Position numbers and translations under genes: made by a program. From CAHJXG01 sp965277495 (GTDB taxonomy: Bacteria; Pseudomonadota; Alphaproteobacteria; Acetobacterales; Acetobacteraceae), in NCBI GenBank assembly GCA_965277495.1, contig OZ255824.1, forward strand, positions 1,426,001-1,490,000: a stretch of DNA of 64,000 nucleotides, given 5' to 3'. Position 1 is the stretch's first letter. Each line of letters begins with the position of its first letter. Positions 1 to 9,097 of this stretch are shown in pieces. The notes under the pieces are model-generated. The model did not search any database and was not told the DNA's origin. It saw only the letters and a list, made by a program, of their open reading frames with translations.

Positions 1-50
1 AGCCGATGTTGCCGCCGGGCATGGTCAGCTTGGCCGGCGTCGATGCGCGG

Positions 51-626
51 TCATGCCGTCAGGCGGCGATGCAAAAGGATGCCGGCGGGCGCCAGGACCA
101 GCATGGTGGGCAACAGCGGCAGGCGGATGAGTGCGATGGCGGTGAACGCGGCGACGGCCAGCGCCACGTCGAGCGGACGTTTGCGGATTGGCCAGGCGAT
201 CTTGCACGCCGTCGCCAAGATCAGCCCGGCCGCGGCGGCGGCGAGGCCGTTGAACCCGCGATGCACCACGGGAAGCCCGCCATACCGGGCGTAGGCGGCG
301 CCCAGCCCGATCGCGATCGCCATCGGCGCGGCCAGCAGCCCGGTCAACGCCGCCAACGCCCCCCGCACCCCGCGGAACCGCGAACCGAGCGCCACCGTCA
401 GGTTGACGATATTCGGACCCGGCAGGAACTGGCACAGCGCCAACAGCTCGGTGAACTCGGCCGCGTTCAGCCATTGCTTGCGCTCGACGATCATCCGCCG
501 GGCCAGCGGCAGCGCGCCGCCGAACGCGAGGACGCTGGTGCCGGCGAACGCGAGGAACAAGGTCCGGCTGCTCGGTAAGCCGTCGGCGGAGGTGGAGACT
601 GCTGCGTCCGGGGATGTCGTCGTCAT
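51..626 (-). CDS. Short chromate-transporter (CHR) family membrane protein
   Basis: A 191-residue hydrophobic protein with the CHR-family pattern: an early segment with FAGTSVLAFGGALPLARR, then a stretch ending FLPGPNIVNLTVALGSRFRG, followed by several Ala/Leu/Gly-rich membrane segments. Known chromate transporters are either long two-domain proteins or short single-domain ones that work as pairs; this length fits the short kind, so a partner subunit may lie beyond the window edge. The ATG at 626 begins MTTTSPDAA; longer upstream frames are not protein-like. It diverges from the acyl-CoA synthetase gene. Substrate (chromate or another anion) is inferred from family only. Confidence 0.75.
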   Translation of the reverse strand: MTTTSPDAAVSTSADGLPSSRTLFLAFAGTSVLAFGGALPLARRMIVERKQWLNAAEFTELLALCQFLPGPNIVNLTVALGSRFRGVRGALAALTGLLAAPMAIAIGLGAAYARYGGLPVVHRGFNGLAAAAAGLILATACKIAWPIRKRPLDVALAVAAFTAIALIRLPLLPTMLVLAPAGILLHRRLTA

Positions 627-719
627 GCGGCATGGTAGCGGCGGCGGCGCCACGCCAACAACTGGGAGCAAGACGATGCCGGCCAAATCGGCTATGCATT
701 TGGAAAAGGATCGTCCGCC

Positions 720-2411
720 ATGCCCGAAATCACCGCGCCCGGCCCCACCGCAATCTTTCGCGCCGCCCGTGACCTGCTGCTGCTGCACCGGCGGGACCTC
801 GCGGCGGCGCGGGAGGCATTCCGCTGGCCGGCGCTCGAACGCTTCAACTGGGCGCTGGACCATTTCGACCCAATGGCGGCGGGCAACGGCGCGCCCGCGC
901 TGCGTTTCATTGGGCCGGGTGCCTTGGACGCCAGCATCAGCTTCGCCGCGCTCGCCACCCGGTCGAACCAGGTCGCCAACCATCTCCGCGCTTTGGGGGT
1001 GCGCCGCGGCGACCGTATCCTGCTGCTGCTCGGCAATGTGCAACCGCTATGGGAGGCGATGCTGGCTGCGATGAAACTCGGCGCCGTCGTAATCCCGGCG
1101 ACGACCATGCTGACGGAGGACGACCTGCGCGACCGCTTCGCCCGCGGCCGGGTGCAGCACGTGATCGCCGCCGGCGAGCTGGCGCCGAAGTTCGCGGCCA
1201 TCGAGGGCGATTATACCAGGATCGCCGTTGGTGGGGCGGAAGGCTGGCACCGGTTCGAGGACGCCCACTCCGCCGATGCCGCCTTCACGCCCGGCGGCGA
1301 GACCTTGGCGACCGATCCGCTGCTGCTGTATTTCACCTCGGGCACGACCTCGAAGCCGAAGCTCGTGCTGCACAGCCATCAAAGCTATCCGGTCGGCCAT
1401 TTGTCGACCATGTTCTGGATCGGCTTGCAGCCCGGCGACGTGCATCTCAACATCTCCTCGCCAGGCTGGGCGAAGCACGCTTGGTCGAGCTTTTTCGCGC
1501 CGTGGAACGCCGGCGCCACGATCCTGATCCTGAACCAGCCGCGGTTCGACGCGAAGCACTTGCTGACGGTGCTGGACCAGGCGCGCGTCACCACATTCTG
1601 CGCGCCGCCGACGGTATGGCGGATGCTGGTGCAGGAGGACCTTTCGGCGCATCCGGTCCACCTGACCGAGGCTGTCGCCGCCGGGGAGCCGCTCAATCCC
1701 GAGGTGATCGACCGGGTGCAGGCGGCTTGGGGCCTCGTGATCCGCGACGGCTATGGGCAGACCGAGACCACGCTGCAGATTGCCAACACGCCGGGCGAGG
1801 CGGTCATGCCGGGCTCAATGGGGCGTCCGCTGCCGGGGTATGACGTGCTGCTGGTCGACCCGGACGGCGTCGAGGCCGAGGAGGGCGAGATCGCGCTCAG
1901 CCTCGATCCGAAGCCGCTGGGGTTGATGCAGGGCTATTTGCAGGAGGACGGCACGTTGCGGCCAATCGAGGGGGCGTTGTATCGCACCGGGGATGTGGCG
2001 CTGCGCAATGCCGACGGCTCGCTGACCTATGTCGGACGGTCTGACGACGTGTTCAAATCGAGCGGCTACCGCATCAGTCCGTTCGAATTGGAGAGCGTGC
2101 TGATCGAGCACGAGGCGGTGGCGGAGGCGGCGGTCGTCCCCTCCCCCGACCCGACGCGGACCGCTTTGCCGAAGGCTTTCGTGTTCCTGGCCGAGGGTTT
2201 TGCGCCGGATGCGGCGACGGCGCGCAGCATCTTCGAGCATCTACGCGCACGGCTGGCGCCTTATAAGCGCATCAAGCGGATTGAGTTTGCCGAGTTGCCG
2301 AAGACAATCTCGGGGAAGATACGGAGGGTGGAGCTACGGCGGTTGGAGGCTGGCCGGAGCGGGCAGGATGAGCGCGGGAAGACGGAGTTTTTGGATGAGG
2401 GTACGGGATAG
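720..2411 (+). CDS. AMP-dependent acyl-CoA synthetase/ligase
   Basis: A 563-residue member of the adenylate-forming (ANL) superfamily, which activates a carboxylic acid with ATP and then forms the CoA thioester. The ATP-binding loop YFTSGTTSKPK lies near residues 204-214, the adenylate motif YGQTETT near residue 347, and the C-terminal hinge and lysine region (YRTGDVA, then KTISGKIRR) near the end. The overall layout resembles medium-chain/acetoacetyl-type synthetases. The substrate cannot be read from sequence. The ATG follows AAAAGGAT. It stands alone between the divergent chromate-type gene and the low-GC insert. Confidence 0.85.
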   Translation: MPEITAPGPTAIFRAARDLLLLHRRDLAAAREAFRWPALERFNWALDHFDPMAAGNGAPALRFIGPGALDASISFAALATRSNQVANHLRALGVRRGDRILLLLGNVQPLWEAMLAAMKLGAVVIPATTMLTEDDLRDRFARGRVQHVIAAGELAPKFAAIEGDYTRIAVGGAEGWHRFEDAHSADAAFTPGGETLATDPLLLYFTSGTTSKPKLVLHSHQSYPVGHLSTMFWIGLQPGDVHLNISSPGWAKHAWSSFFAPWNAGATILILNQPRFDAKHLLTVLDQARVTTFCAPPTVWRMLVQEDLSAHPVHLTEAVAAGEPLNPEVIDRVQAAWGLVIRDGYGQTETTLQIANTPGEAVMPGSMGRPLPGYDVLLVDPDGVEAEEGEIALSLDPKPLGLMQGYLQEDGTLRPIEGALYRTGDVALRNADGSLTYVGRSDDVFKSSGYRISPFELESVLIEHEAVAEAAVVPSPDPTRTALPKAFVFLAEGFAPDAATARSIFEHLRARLAPYKRIKRIEFAELPKTISGKIRRVELRRLEAGRSGQDERGKTEFLDEGTG

Positions 2412-2662
2412 TACGTCAGCTTGAATACGGCGTTGTGGTGGTTTGACGACGGTCGGCTTACGGGATTCGGCTGCGGGAAAGCGAATGTTCGATCTGCGCA
2501 TATGTTTAACAGCAGAGCACCCCAAAGTAGACGTTCTGACACAAGCGCAGCGGCCAACCCCTTCGCTGTGATTGCGGGCGCTTAGGATACCGCGCAGATC
2601 ACAGACTGGCTCGCGGCTCGTGCTTACCGCTCCATATCCGCACTGGTAAACACGTTGCGGTC

Positions 2663-2684
2663 TCCCCTGGTTGATTTGAGGGGA
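2663..2684 (-). terminator. Possible weak terminator after the rloB-like gene
   Basis: TCCCCT at 2663-2668 and AGGGGA at 2679-2684 form a 6-bp stem with a 10-nt loop, eleven bases beyond the stop of the rloB-like gene on its own strand. There is no clear U tract, so this is a weak call. The rest of 2412-2695 (284 bases, lower GC than the left flank) holds no gene I can recognise. Confidence 0.25.
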
Positions 2685-2695
2685 CAGTTAGAGTT

Positions 2696-3340
2696 CTAAA
2701 TTTTTTCGCCCTTCCCATTGGCTACGATCACCTCGGTGAGCACGTCTACATCGGTGTATGGTTCACCTCTCGCTCTCCCTTCTTCTCGCCGCCGCGCTCG
2801 CATGCGGATCGCGCGCTCACAAGCAAGGGCATAATTGGACGAAAGTGCTGGATAGTTCAGCTCTTTGCTCCCTTTTCGGTCATAGTGATTGTCATGCTCT
2901 GCGAATTTCCGCTGGACATCGTGGCGATGATCGGGCGCGTCAAAATTCGAATAGTGAAGTAGGAGCCAAACCTCGAAGCAGGGATTCGAGAAACCAACAT
3001 GAACGCCGGCTGCCTCCGCGTGAGCAATCGCTTGATCAACGTTCGGGTGCTCATCCCTGTCGAACATGACCCAGACCTGATCGAACCGCTCATAGCTGTT
3101 CTTTGATGCAGCATTTTGTGCGCGAGCAGCTTTCGCCTTCTCGACGAGGGTGGTCGGCACTCCAGCCGGTGCAACGAGCTCAACTCTGACCAGGCTATTA
3201 GCGCGCTCACGTGCGAAGCTACGGATGTAGTCAGGTTCTGTGTTCTTTCCCTCGCAGAACACCAGCAATGCTAGCTTCGGCTGACGCACTGGCCCTCGCC
3301 GGCTGAGCAGTGGCGGCGCAGGAGGTTTACGCCGCGCCAT
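2696..3340 (-). CDS. RloB-like protein, probable defence partner of the upstream ATPase
   Basis: A 214-residue protein matching the RloB family pattern: CEGKNTEPDY near residues 29-38, VMFDRDEHP near 91-99 and SNPCFEVWLLLHY near 118-130. The order Glu30, Asp94-x-Asp96, Glu123 is compatible with a Toprim-like acidic metal site; that is an inference. RloB proteins occur with RloA-type ATPases near restriction-modification loci and in AbiL-like abortive-infection pairs. The ATG at 3340 begins MARRKPPAPP and overlaps the ATPase gene end by 14 bases, so the two are probably co-translated. Base composition is lower in GC than the neighbours, suggesting transfer. Confidence 0.78.
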   Translation of the reverse strand: MARRKPPAPPLLSRRGPVRQPKLALLVFCEGKNTEPDYIRSFARERANSLVRVELVAPAGVPTTLVEKAKAARAQNAASKNSYERFDQVWVMFDRDEHPNVDQAIAHAEAAGVHVGFSNPCFEVWLLLHYSNFDAPDHRHDVQRKFAEHDNHYDRKGSKELNYPALSSNYALACERAIRMRARRREEGRARGEPYTDVDVLTEVIVANGKGEKI

Positions 3341-4619
3341 TGTCAGCGCCAAGCAAGTCTTCAACTCGCCCAAGGTATGGAACTGCGCCAAACCGGCCTT
3401 GAAGGTAACCCTTCTCTAGGTTGTCCGTATTCCTCGTGCTAATATCAGTAAGCGGATAAAGATGAGTGCTACCCGAGTGCCCCTTCTCTGCAAACCATAT
3501 TTGGTCTCTTCGAAGAAGACCGGAGCACAAGATGTTCGTATCATGGGTTGTTGCGACCACCTGCGCACCGTGAGGGTTGGTGGCCTTGTCCATAAACAGG
3601 CGGAGCAACTTCAACGACAAAAGGGTGTGCAGGCTAGTATCTAGTTCGTCGATGAAAATCGTTCCGCCAGAGTCTAGGGCCGTGAAAGCAGCAAGCACCA
3701 TATCTGAGAGCCTACGTGTGCCACGGCTCTCATTGACGAATGGCAACTCAAACAGTTCGTCTTCCAGGCCGGTATGCGAGAACAACACCTCGGTTCGAGG
3801 CTTCGGCTCGTCAGCCACCACGTCTACGTCGTCCACCGCGTCTGCCATAAGAGAGGCGCGAATGGTCTGGAAGATCTTGCGCGAGCGTTCATCGAGCTCG
3901 ACTTCCTTGATCTTCAGCCCAGCGATGCCTGTATCGGCTAGTCGCAAAAAGGGTACCAAGCGAGGATCGTTTTGACTGCCGATTTTGTTCTGGATACCAT
4001 GGCTGTTTATCCCGGCGCCGAGTCCCGTTAGCTGCCGTTCGAAGAACGAGTAAACCGGCGTTAATTGGGGATGGAAGCTTTGCGCCGCAGCAGAGAGGAA
4101 AAGTGAGTTCGGCCGAGTAAGCTCCTCAATTGACTTATTTCTTCCCTTCAGATGTTTCCCAAACTCGATTGAAGGCATTCCCGCATCGCGGCTGAAGAGC
4201 ACACGCCTATGCCCTCCAGGGAAGGCATACAGCCATTCTCTAAGGAATTTCGTGTCACCAAACTCAAATCCGTAATGATATCGCACCTGATCCAAAACAA
4301 AGTCGCAATCAAACCGAGTAGGTTCTTCACTTGAGATGCGATCTAGGGCAAAGGGGCTCCGAGGTATATCGGCCGTAGCACCTCGCTTGCTGAAAGATTG
4401 GAGGACGTGAGAGCGCATCGCCCTCATAACCATATAGACGCTGGATTTGCCTGCTGCATTCGCGCCGTAGAGAACGATACCAGGAAGCACCCGCACTTTG
4501 CCCACTGGCCATTCAAGAAGGTCCGGTCCCCGGTCCTTAATGGCATCGGACGCGATGAGCGACAGCTCGGCATACTCACGGATCGAGCGAAAATTGGACA
4601 CGCCGAAGCGCAGCAGCAT
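3327..4619 (-). CDS. RloA-like AAA ATPase (AAA_15/AAA_21 type), probable phage-defence protein
   Basis: A 430-residue ABC-like ATPase of the OLD/RecF-related group. It opens with MLLRFGVSNFRSIREYAELS, has a Walker A GANAAGKSS near residues 52-60, a Walker B TIFIDELD near 318-325, and an H-loop ATTHDTN near 360. The longer frame back to 4736 is rejected because a strong GGAGG lies 6 bases before the ATG at 4619. The stop overlaps the rloB-like start. ATPases of this type with RloB form the RloAB/AbiL-like pairs thought to sense phage and trigger growth arrest. GC is clearly below the flanking genes. Activity is inferred from family and pairing only. Confidence 0.8.
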   Translation of the reverse strand: MLLRFGVSNFRSIREYAELSLIASDAIKDRGPDLLEWPVGKVRVLPGIVLYGANAAGKSSVYMVMRAMRSHVLQSFSKRGATADIPRSPFALDRISSEEPTRFDCDFVLDQVRYHYGFEFGDTKFLREWLYAFPGGHRRVLFSRDAGMPSIEFGKHLKGRNKSIEELTRPNSLFLSAAAQSFHPQLTPVYSFFERQLTGLGAGINSHGIQNKIGSQNDPRLVPFLRLADTGIAGLKIKEVELDERSRKIFQTIRASLMADAVDDVDVVADEPKPRTEVLFSHTGLEDELFELPFVNESRGTRRLSDMVLAAFTALDSGGTIFIDELDTSLHTLLSLKLLRLFMDKATNPHGAQVVATTHDTNILCSGLLRRDQIWFAEKGHSGSTHLYPLTDISTRNTDNLEKGYLQGRFGAVPYLGRVEDLLGADNGAA

Positions 4620-4982
4620 GATTAGCCTCCGGAGGTACCTTCCCCTTCTACAGCAGTTTTTGCAAAAATTCTGTAAAAATTCGCCATTCAGGGTGAAGCA
4701 AGGTTCCAGACCTGGGGATGTGCCCATCGTTTGCAAGCAGAGTCGGGCAAGCGGCGGATATACTCTCCGCCACGGTTGCCCGAGAGCATGGGCGGGCCGC
4801 CACGTTAAGGGTACCGATACCCACTGGGTATCTCATCAATCAAATGTCCGCCTCCGACCAGCAGTGGCCGAAAGCACATGCTGGACGAACGACCGGTTTC
4901 AGGGAGGTGCGGTTGCGCGCGAGACGGCTAATCAGAATCGCAAACCGACCTTCAACCCGGCCCGCCAACCCGAGACTTACCC
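4620..4982. other. Gene-free right flank of the low-GC insert
   Basis: About 360 bases between the rloA-like start and the stop of a 2-hydroxyacid dehydrogenase gene. An AT-rich patch with two TAAAAATT/GCAAAAATT-like runs lies at about 4655-4682, where the promoter of the rloA-rloB pair would be expected. A perfect palindrome lies further out and is listed separately. No tRNA or attachment-site repeat was found, and the open frames here are not protein-like. Confidence 0.5.
4816..4832. promoter_or_regulatory. Perfect 17-base palindrome, candidate operator
   Basis: GATACCCA, one central C, then TGGGTATC: an 8-bp inverted repeat with no mismatch in the non-coding DNA about 200 bases upstream of the rloA-like start. 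The size and symmetry fit a dimeric repressor site. No regulator gene lies beside it, so the binding protein is unknown. Confidence 0.35.
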
Positions 4983-5945
4983 CTACTTGACCAGGTTCCC
5001 CGGCTCCCGCCCAGCCAGCACCGCATCGATCCCGTCCAGCACCAAATTCCCCATCGCATCCCGCGTCTCCACAGTGGCGCTGCCGAGATGCGGCAGCAGC
5101 ACGACGTTCTCCAGCGCCAGCAGCCCGGCGGCCACACGCGGCTCGTTGTTGTAAACGTCCAGGCCCGCCGCCGCGATCTGGCCTGATTGCAGCGCCGCAA
5201 TCAGGGCTTGGTCGTCGATCAGGGTGCCGCGGGCGGCGTTGACCACCACGGCGCCGGGCGGCAGCCGCCCGATACGCTCGGCGCTGAGCCAGTGCCGCGT
5301 GCCCTCCCCGCCCGGCGCGTGCAGCGACAGCACGTCGCAGACCGGCAGGAAACTGTCGTCGTCATCGTGGAAAATGGCACCCTGCTCCAGGTCCGGCGGC
5401 AGGCGCACCTGGTCGCGGTAGTGCACCGTCATGCCGAAGCCGATGGCCATAGGCACCAGTTCCCGGCCAATGCGGCCCAAGCCGAAGATGCCCAGGCGGC
5501 GGCCCGCGACGCCGGTGCCCAGCAATTGCGTCGGCGCCCAGCCGGTCCACTGTCCCGACCGCACCAGGCGCTCCCCCTCCCCGGCGCGCCGGGCGGCGGC
5601 CAGGATCAGCAGCATGGCGCACTCGGCCGTAGCGGCGCTCAATACGTCCGGGGTGTTGACCACGGCGATGCCGCGCTTGCGTGCGGCGGCGAGGTCCACG
5701 TGGTCGAAACCCACGCTGAAGGTGCCGATCACGCGGACGCTGTCCGGCAAGGCCTGGATCGTGGCCGCGTCGAGCCGCTCGGCCGGGCAGCATAATACCG
5801 CACTGGCGCCCTCGGCACGGGCCAGGATGTCTGCGCCGGTCACAGGCGCATCGGTCGCGTTCAGCCGGGCGTCATAATCGCGGGCTGCGCGGGCCTCGAT
5901 CGCCGGCGGCAGGCGCCGGGTCACCAGCAGGATGGGCTTCGTCAT
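4983..5945 (-). CDS. D-isomer-specific 2-hydroxyacid dehydrogenase (copy 2)
   Basis: A 320-residue NAD(P)H-dependent dehydrogenase of the glyoxylate/hydroxypyruvate reductase type, which interconverts 2-keto acids and D-2-hydroxy acids. It shows the Rossmann motif GLGRIG, and the catalytic Arg (NAARGTLID), Glu (NNEP) and His (LLPHLGSA) of the family. It starts 4 bases after the stop of a close paralogue, so the two form one operon made by duplication, reading away from hyuA. The exact 2-keto acid substrate is not evident. Confidence 0.85.
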   Translation of the reverse strand: MTKPILLVTRRLPPAIEARAARDYDARLNATDAPVTGADILARAEGASAVLCCPAERLDAATIQALPDSVRVIGTFSVGFDHVDLAAARKRGIAVVNTPDVLSAATAECAMLLILAAARRAGEGERLVRSGQWTGWAPTQLLGTGVAGRRLGIFGLGRIGRELVPMAIGFGMTVHYRDQVRLPPDLEQGAIFHDDDDSFLPVCDVLSLHAPGGEGTRHWLSAERIGRLPPGAVVVNAARGTLIDDQALIAALQSGQIAAAGLDVYNNEPRVAAGLLALENVVLLPHLGSATVETRDAMGNLVLDGIDAVLAGREPGNLVK

Positions 5946-5949
5946 GCAA

Positions 5950-6930
5950 TCAGCTCCACAGCGGGTCGATGGCGGGGTTGCCGGCCAGCACGGCCTCGAT
6001 GTTGTCGAGCGCGCGGAACCCCATGGCGTTGCGCGTCTCGGTCGTGGCGCTGCCCATATGCGGGGTCAGGAACACGTTCGGCAACTCCGCCAACCGGGTG
6101 TCGAAGTCCGGCTCCTTGCGGAAAACGTCAAGCCCGGCGGCGGCCAACTGCCCCGATTTCAGCGCGTCGATCAGCGCGTCCTCGTCCACCAACGTGCCGC
6201 GGGCGGCGTTCACCAGGACAGCGCCGCGCGGCAGCAACCCGATGGTCTCCGCGTTCATCAGCTTGTCGGTGGCGGCCCCGCCGGGCGCGTGCAGCGACAC
6301 GATCTGGCTGCGCGGCAGCATGTCGCGCAGGCTCGGCACGAACTCGGCGCCCTGTTCCAGCTCCGGCGCGGCGCGGGCCATGTCGGTATACAGCACGCGC
6401 ATGTTGAACCCGCGGGCGCGCTGGGCCACCGCGCGCCCGATGCGGCCAAATCCGATGATGCCGATCGTCTTGCCGCTGGCCTGGATGCCCAGCATGTCCC
6501 GCATGGCAAAGTTCCGCCGCCAACCGGCGCGCATGACCTCCGTATGCTCCCAGGCCCGGCGGCAGGCGCAGAGCAGCAGCATGAAAGCGAGGTCGGCGGT
6601 GCAGTCGGTCAGCACGTCCGGCGTGTTGGTGACGATCAGGCCGCGCGCCTTGGCCGCCGCCACGTCAACGTGGTCGAAGCCGACGCTGCATGTCGCGGCC
6701 ACGCGGACCGAGGGCGGCAGGCGGGCGATGAAATCGGCGTTGAGCTTCAGGTTGCTGCTGAAGAACAGCGCCTCCGCCTCGTGATCGGCCAATGCCTGGA
6801 TCACGGCGTCGGGCGGCATGTCGGCGCTGTCGGACACGACGGCGTCGAACTCGCCCCTGGCGCGGTCGGTGACGGCCGGCGGCATGGGCCGGGCGAGGAC
6901 GATGCGATGTTTGGTTTCGGGCTTGGTCAT
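5950..6930 (-). CDS. D-isomer-specific 2-hydroxyacid dehydrogenase (copy 1)
   Basis: A 326-residue paralogue of the next gene, with Rossmann motif GFGRIG and the catalytic triad in NAARGTLVD (Arg), RKEP (Glu) and LTPHMGSA (His). It begins MTKPETKHR at the ATG at 6930; the longer frame to 7008 would overlap the divergent hyuA start and has no family similarity. Only 76 bases separate it from hyuA, so the divergent operons probably share a control region. It may reduce keto acids produced downstream of the hydantoinase-like operon, which is inference from position. Confidence 0.83.
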   Translation of the reverse strand: MTKPETKHRIVLARPMPPAVTDRARGEFDAVVSDSADMPPDAVIQALADHEAEALFFSSNLKLNADFIARLPPSVRVAATCSVGFDHVDVAAAKARGLIVTNTPDVLTDCTADLAFMLLLCACRRAWEHTEVMRAGWRRNFAMRDMLGIQASGKTIGIIGFGRIGRAVAQRARGFNMRVLYTDMARAAPELEQGAEFVPSLRDMLPRSQIVSLHAPGGAATDKLMNAETIGLLPRGAVLVNAARGTLVDEDALIDALKSGQLAAAGLDVFRKEPDFDTRLAELPNVFLTPHMGSATTETRNAMGFRALDNIEAVLAGNPAIDPLWS

Positions 6931-7006
6931 GGAGGTTCCCCCGGTTCTGCTTGGCGCCATGATGGCCGGGCTTGCCCGGATGCGGAAGGGGCGGCAGGGT
7001 GGCGCC

Positions 7007-9097
7007 ATGGCGACCCCTCCGACCTACCCCCTGGAAGCCCGGCTCGCGGTCGATATCGGCGGCACTTTCACCGACTTGGCGCTGGAGCATGGCGGCAGGC
7101 GCGCCACCGCCAAGGTCCTGACCACCAGCGCGCATCCGGAACGGGGCGTGCTGGACGGGGTCGCGGCAATCCTGCGCGGGGCCGGATTGACGCCGGCGGA
7201 CGTGAGCATCCTGGTGCACGGCACGACGCTCGCCACCAACGCCATCATCGAGCGCAAGGGCGCGCGGACGGCGCTGGTCACGACCCAAGGTTTCCGCGAC
7301 GTGCTGGCGATGGGCAACGAGAGCCGCTACGACCAGTACGACCTCAACATCACCCTGCCGCAGCCGCTGGTGCCGCGCCACCTGCGCCTGCCGGTGCCGG
7401 AGCGGCTGGACAACGAAGGCGCCGTGCTGCTGCCGCTCGATGACGACGCGGTGCACCAACTCGTCCCCTTGCTGCAACGGGAGGATGTGCAGAGCGTCGC
7501 CGTCGGCTTCCTGCACAGTTTCGTCAACCCGGCCCATGAGCGCCGCGTCCGCGACATCTTGAACCAGGCGCTGCCGGGCCTGCCGGTGTCGCTGTCGTGC
7601 GAGGTCTCGCCGGAGATGCGCGAGTGGGAGCGGTTCAGCACTACCGCCGCCAACGCCTACGTGCAGCCGCTGATCGCGGGCTATTTGGGCCGGCTGCAGG
7701 CGGGGCTGCGCGGCATGGGGCTGCACGCGCCGGTGTTCCTGATGCTGTCGGGCGGCGGGCTCACCACCATCGACACCGCCTGCCGCTTCCCGATCCGCCT
7801 GGTCGAGAGCGGCCCGGCCGGCGGCGCCATCTTCGCCGCCGACATCGCCCGGCAATGCGGCCTGCCGCGGGTGCTCAGCTTCGACATGGGCGGCACCACG
7901 GCGAAGATATGCCTGATCGACGATTGCCAGCCGCAATGCTCCCGCACCTTCGAGGTCGCACGGGTCGGACGGTTCAAGCGCGGATCGGGCCTGCCGCTGC
8001 GCATCCCCGTCATCGAGATGGTCGAGATCGGCGCCGGCGGCGGCAGCATCGCCCATGTGGACGCGCTGGGCCGCATCGGCGTCGGGCCAGAAAGCGCCGG
8101 GGCGGAGCCGGGGCCGGCGTGCTACGGACGCGGCGGCCAGCGTCCGGCAGTGACCGACGCCAATCTCACGCTGGGCCGGTACGACCCCGAACGCTTCGCC
8201 GGCGGCGCGATGCGGCTGCACCCCGATGCGGCCCGGGCTGCGCTGCTGGCGGCGGTGGGCGCGCCGCTCGGCGTTGGGGCCGAGATGGCGGCGCTGGGCG
8301 TCGTCGAGATGGTCGACGAGAACATGGCCAACGCCGCCCGCGTGCATGCGATCGAGAGCGGCAAGAGCTACGCTGGGCGCACCCTGATCGCGTTCGGCGG
8401 CGGCGGCCCCGTCCATGGGTGCCGGGTGGCGGAGAAGGTGGGCATCACGCGGGTGCTGGTGCCCAGCGGCGCGGGCGTCGGCAGCGCCATCGGCTTCCTG
8501 CGCGCGCCAGTGGGCTACGAGGTCGTGCGAAGCCTGTATCAGCGCCTGGGCCGGTTCGACGCCGGCGCCGTCGATGCGCTGCTGTCCGACATGGCGCGCG
8601 AGGCCGAGGCCGTCGTGGCGCTGGGCAGTTTCGGCGCGCCGACCCGGCACGCGCGCATCGCCTATATGCGCTATGTCGGCCAGGGGCATGAAATCCCGGT
8701 GGCGCTGCCGCCGGGCCGGATCACCGATGCCGAAGTGGCCGGGCTGCGTGCGGCGTTCGATGCTGAATATGCGCGGTTCTACGACCGCCCGGTGCCGGGT
8801 TCGGATGTCGAGGTCATGAGCTATGCCGTGACCGTCGCGACCGTGCCGGATAGTGCGCCGGCCGCGGCTGCCGCGTCGGCAGTGCCTAGCCCAACCCGGT
8901 CGCAACAAGTGCAGGACACGGCGACGGGCGAAACCGCGGAGTGGGCCGTGCACGACCGCGTGTCGCTTGCGGCGGGCCAAGCCGTATCCGGCCCCGCCAT
9001 CATCGCCGAGGACGAGACGAGCACCCTGGTCGGCCCCGGCTGGCGCGCGACCGTCGACCCGCGGGGCTACCTGGACATGGTGCGGGAGGCGACATGA
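7007..9097 (+). CDS. hyuA: Hydantoinase/oxoprolinase subunit A (HyuA-like)
   Basis: A 696-residue protein beginning MATPPTYPLEARLAVDIGGTFTDLA; the phosphate-binding DIGGTFTD (residues 16-23) and the later LSFDMGGTTAKICLID are signatures of the ATP-dependent N-methylhydantoinase A/5-oxoprolinase family. These enzymes hydrolyse cyclic amides at the cost of ATP, working with a B subunit, which here overlaps it by 4 bases. The upstream extension to 6818 lies in the divergent gene and is dropped. Related acetone carboxylase subunits share the same fold, so the true substrate (hydantoin, oxoproline, another lactam or a ketone) is open. Confidence 0.82.
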   Translation: MATPPTYPLEARLAVDIGGTFTDLALEHGGRRATAKVLTTSAHPERGVLDGVAAILRGAGLTPADVSILVHGTTLATNAIIERKGARTALVTTQGFRDVLAMGNESRYDQYDLNITLPQPLVPRHLRLPVPERLDNEGAVLLPLDDDAVHQLVPLLQREDVQSVAVGFLHSFVNPAHERRVRDILNQALPGLPVSLSCEVSPEMREWERFSTTAANAYVQPLIAGYLGRLQAGLRGMGLHAPVFLMLSGGGLTTIDTACRFPIRLVESGPAGGAIFAADIARQCGLPRVLSFDMGGTTAKICLIDDCQPQCSRTFEVARVGRFKRGSGLPLRIPVIEMVEIGAGGGSIAHVDALGRIGVGPESAGAEPGPACYGRGGQRPAVTDANLTLGRYDPERFAGGAMRLHPDAARAALLAAVGAPLGVGAEMAALGVVEMVDENMANAARVHAIESGKSYAGRTLIAFGGGGPVHGCRVAEKVGITRVLVPSGAGVGSAIGFLRAPVGYEVVRSLYQRLGRFDAGAVDALLSDMAREAEAVVALGSFGAPTRHARIAYMRYVGQGHEIPVALPPGRITDAEVAGLRAAFDAEYARFYDRPVPGSDVEVMSYAVTVATVPDSAPAAAAASAVPSPTRSQQVQDTATGETAEWAVHDRVSLAAGQAVSGPAIIAEDETSTLVGPGWRATVDPRGYLDMVREAT

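Noticed and set aside
1..22. A possible start of another minus-strand gene after the chromate-type gene (MPGGNIG)
   Set aside because: Only seven codons are inside the window; a second transporter subunit is possible but cannot be supported.
2412..2695. Remnant of an insertion sequence left of the defence pair
   Set aside because: No terminal repeats, target duplication or transposase fragment could be identified.
4498..5154. A 218-codon plus-strand frame across the right edge of the low-GC insert
   Set aside because: It spans the antisense of two genes and intergenic DNA and shows no protein character.
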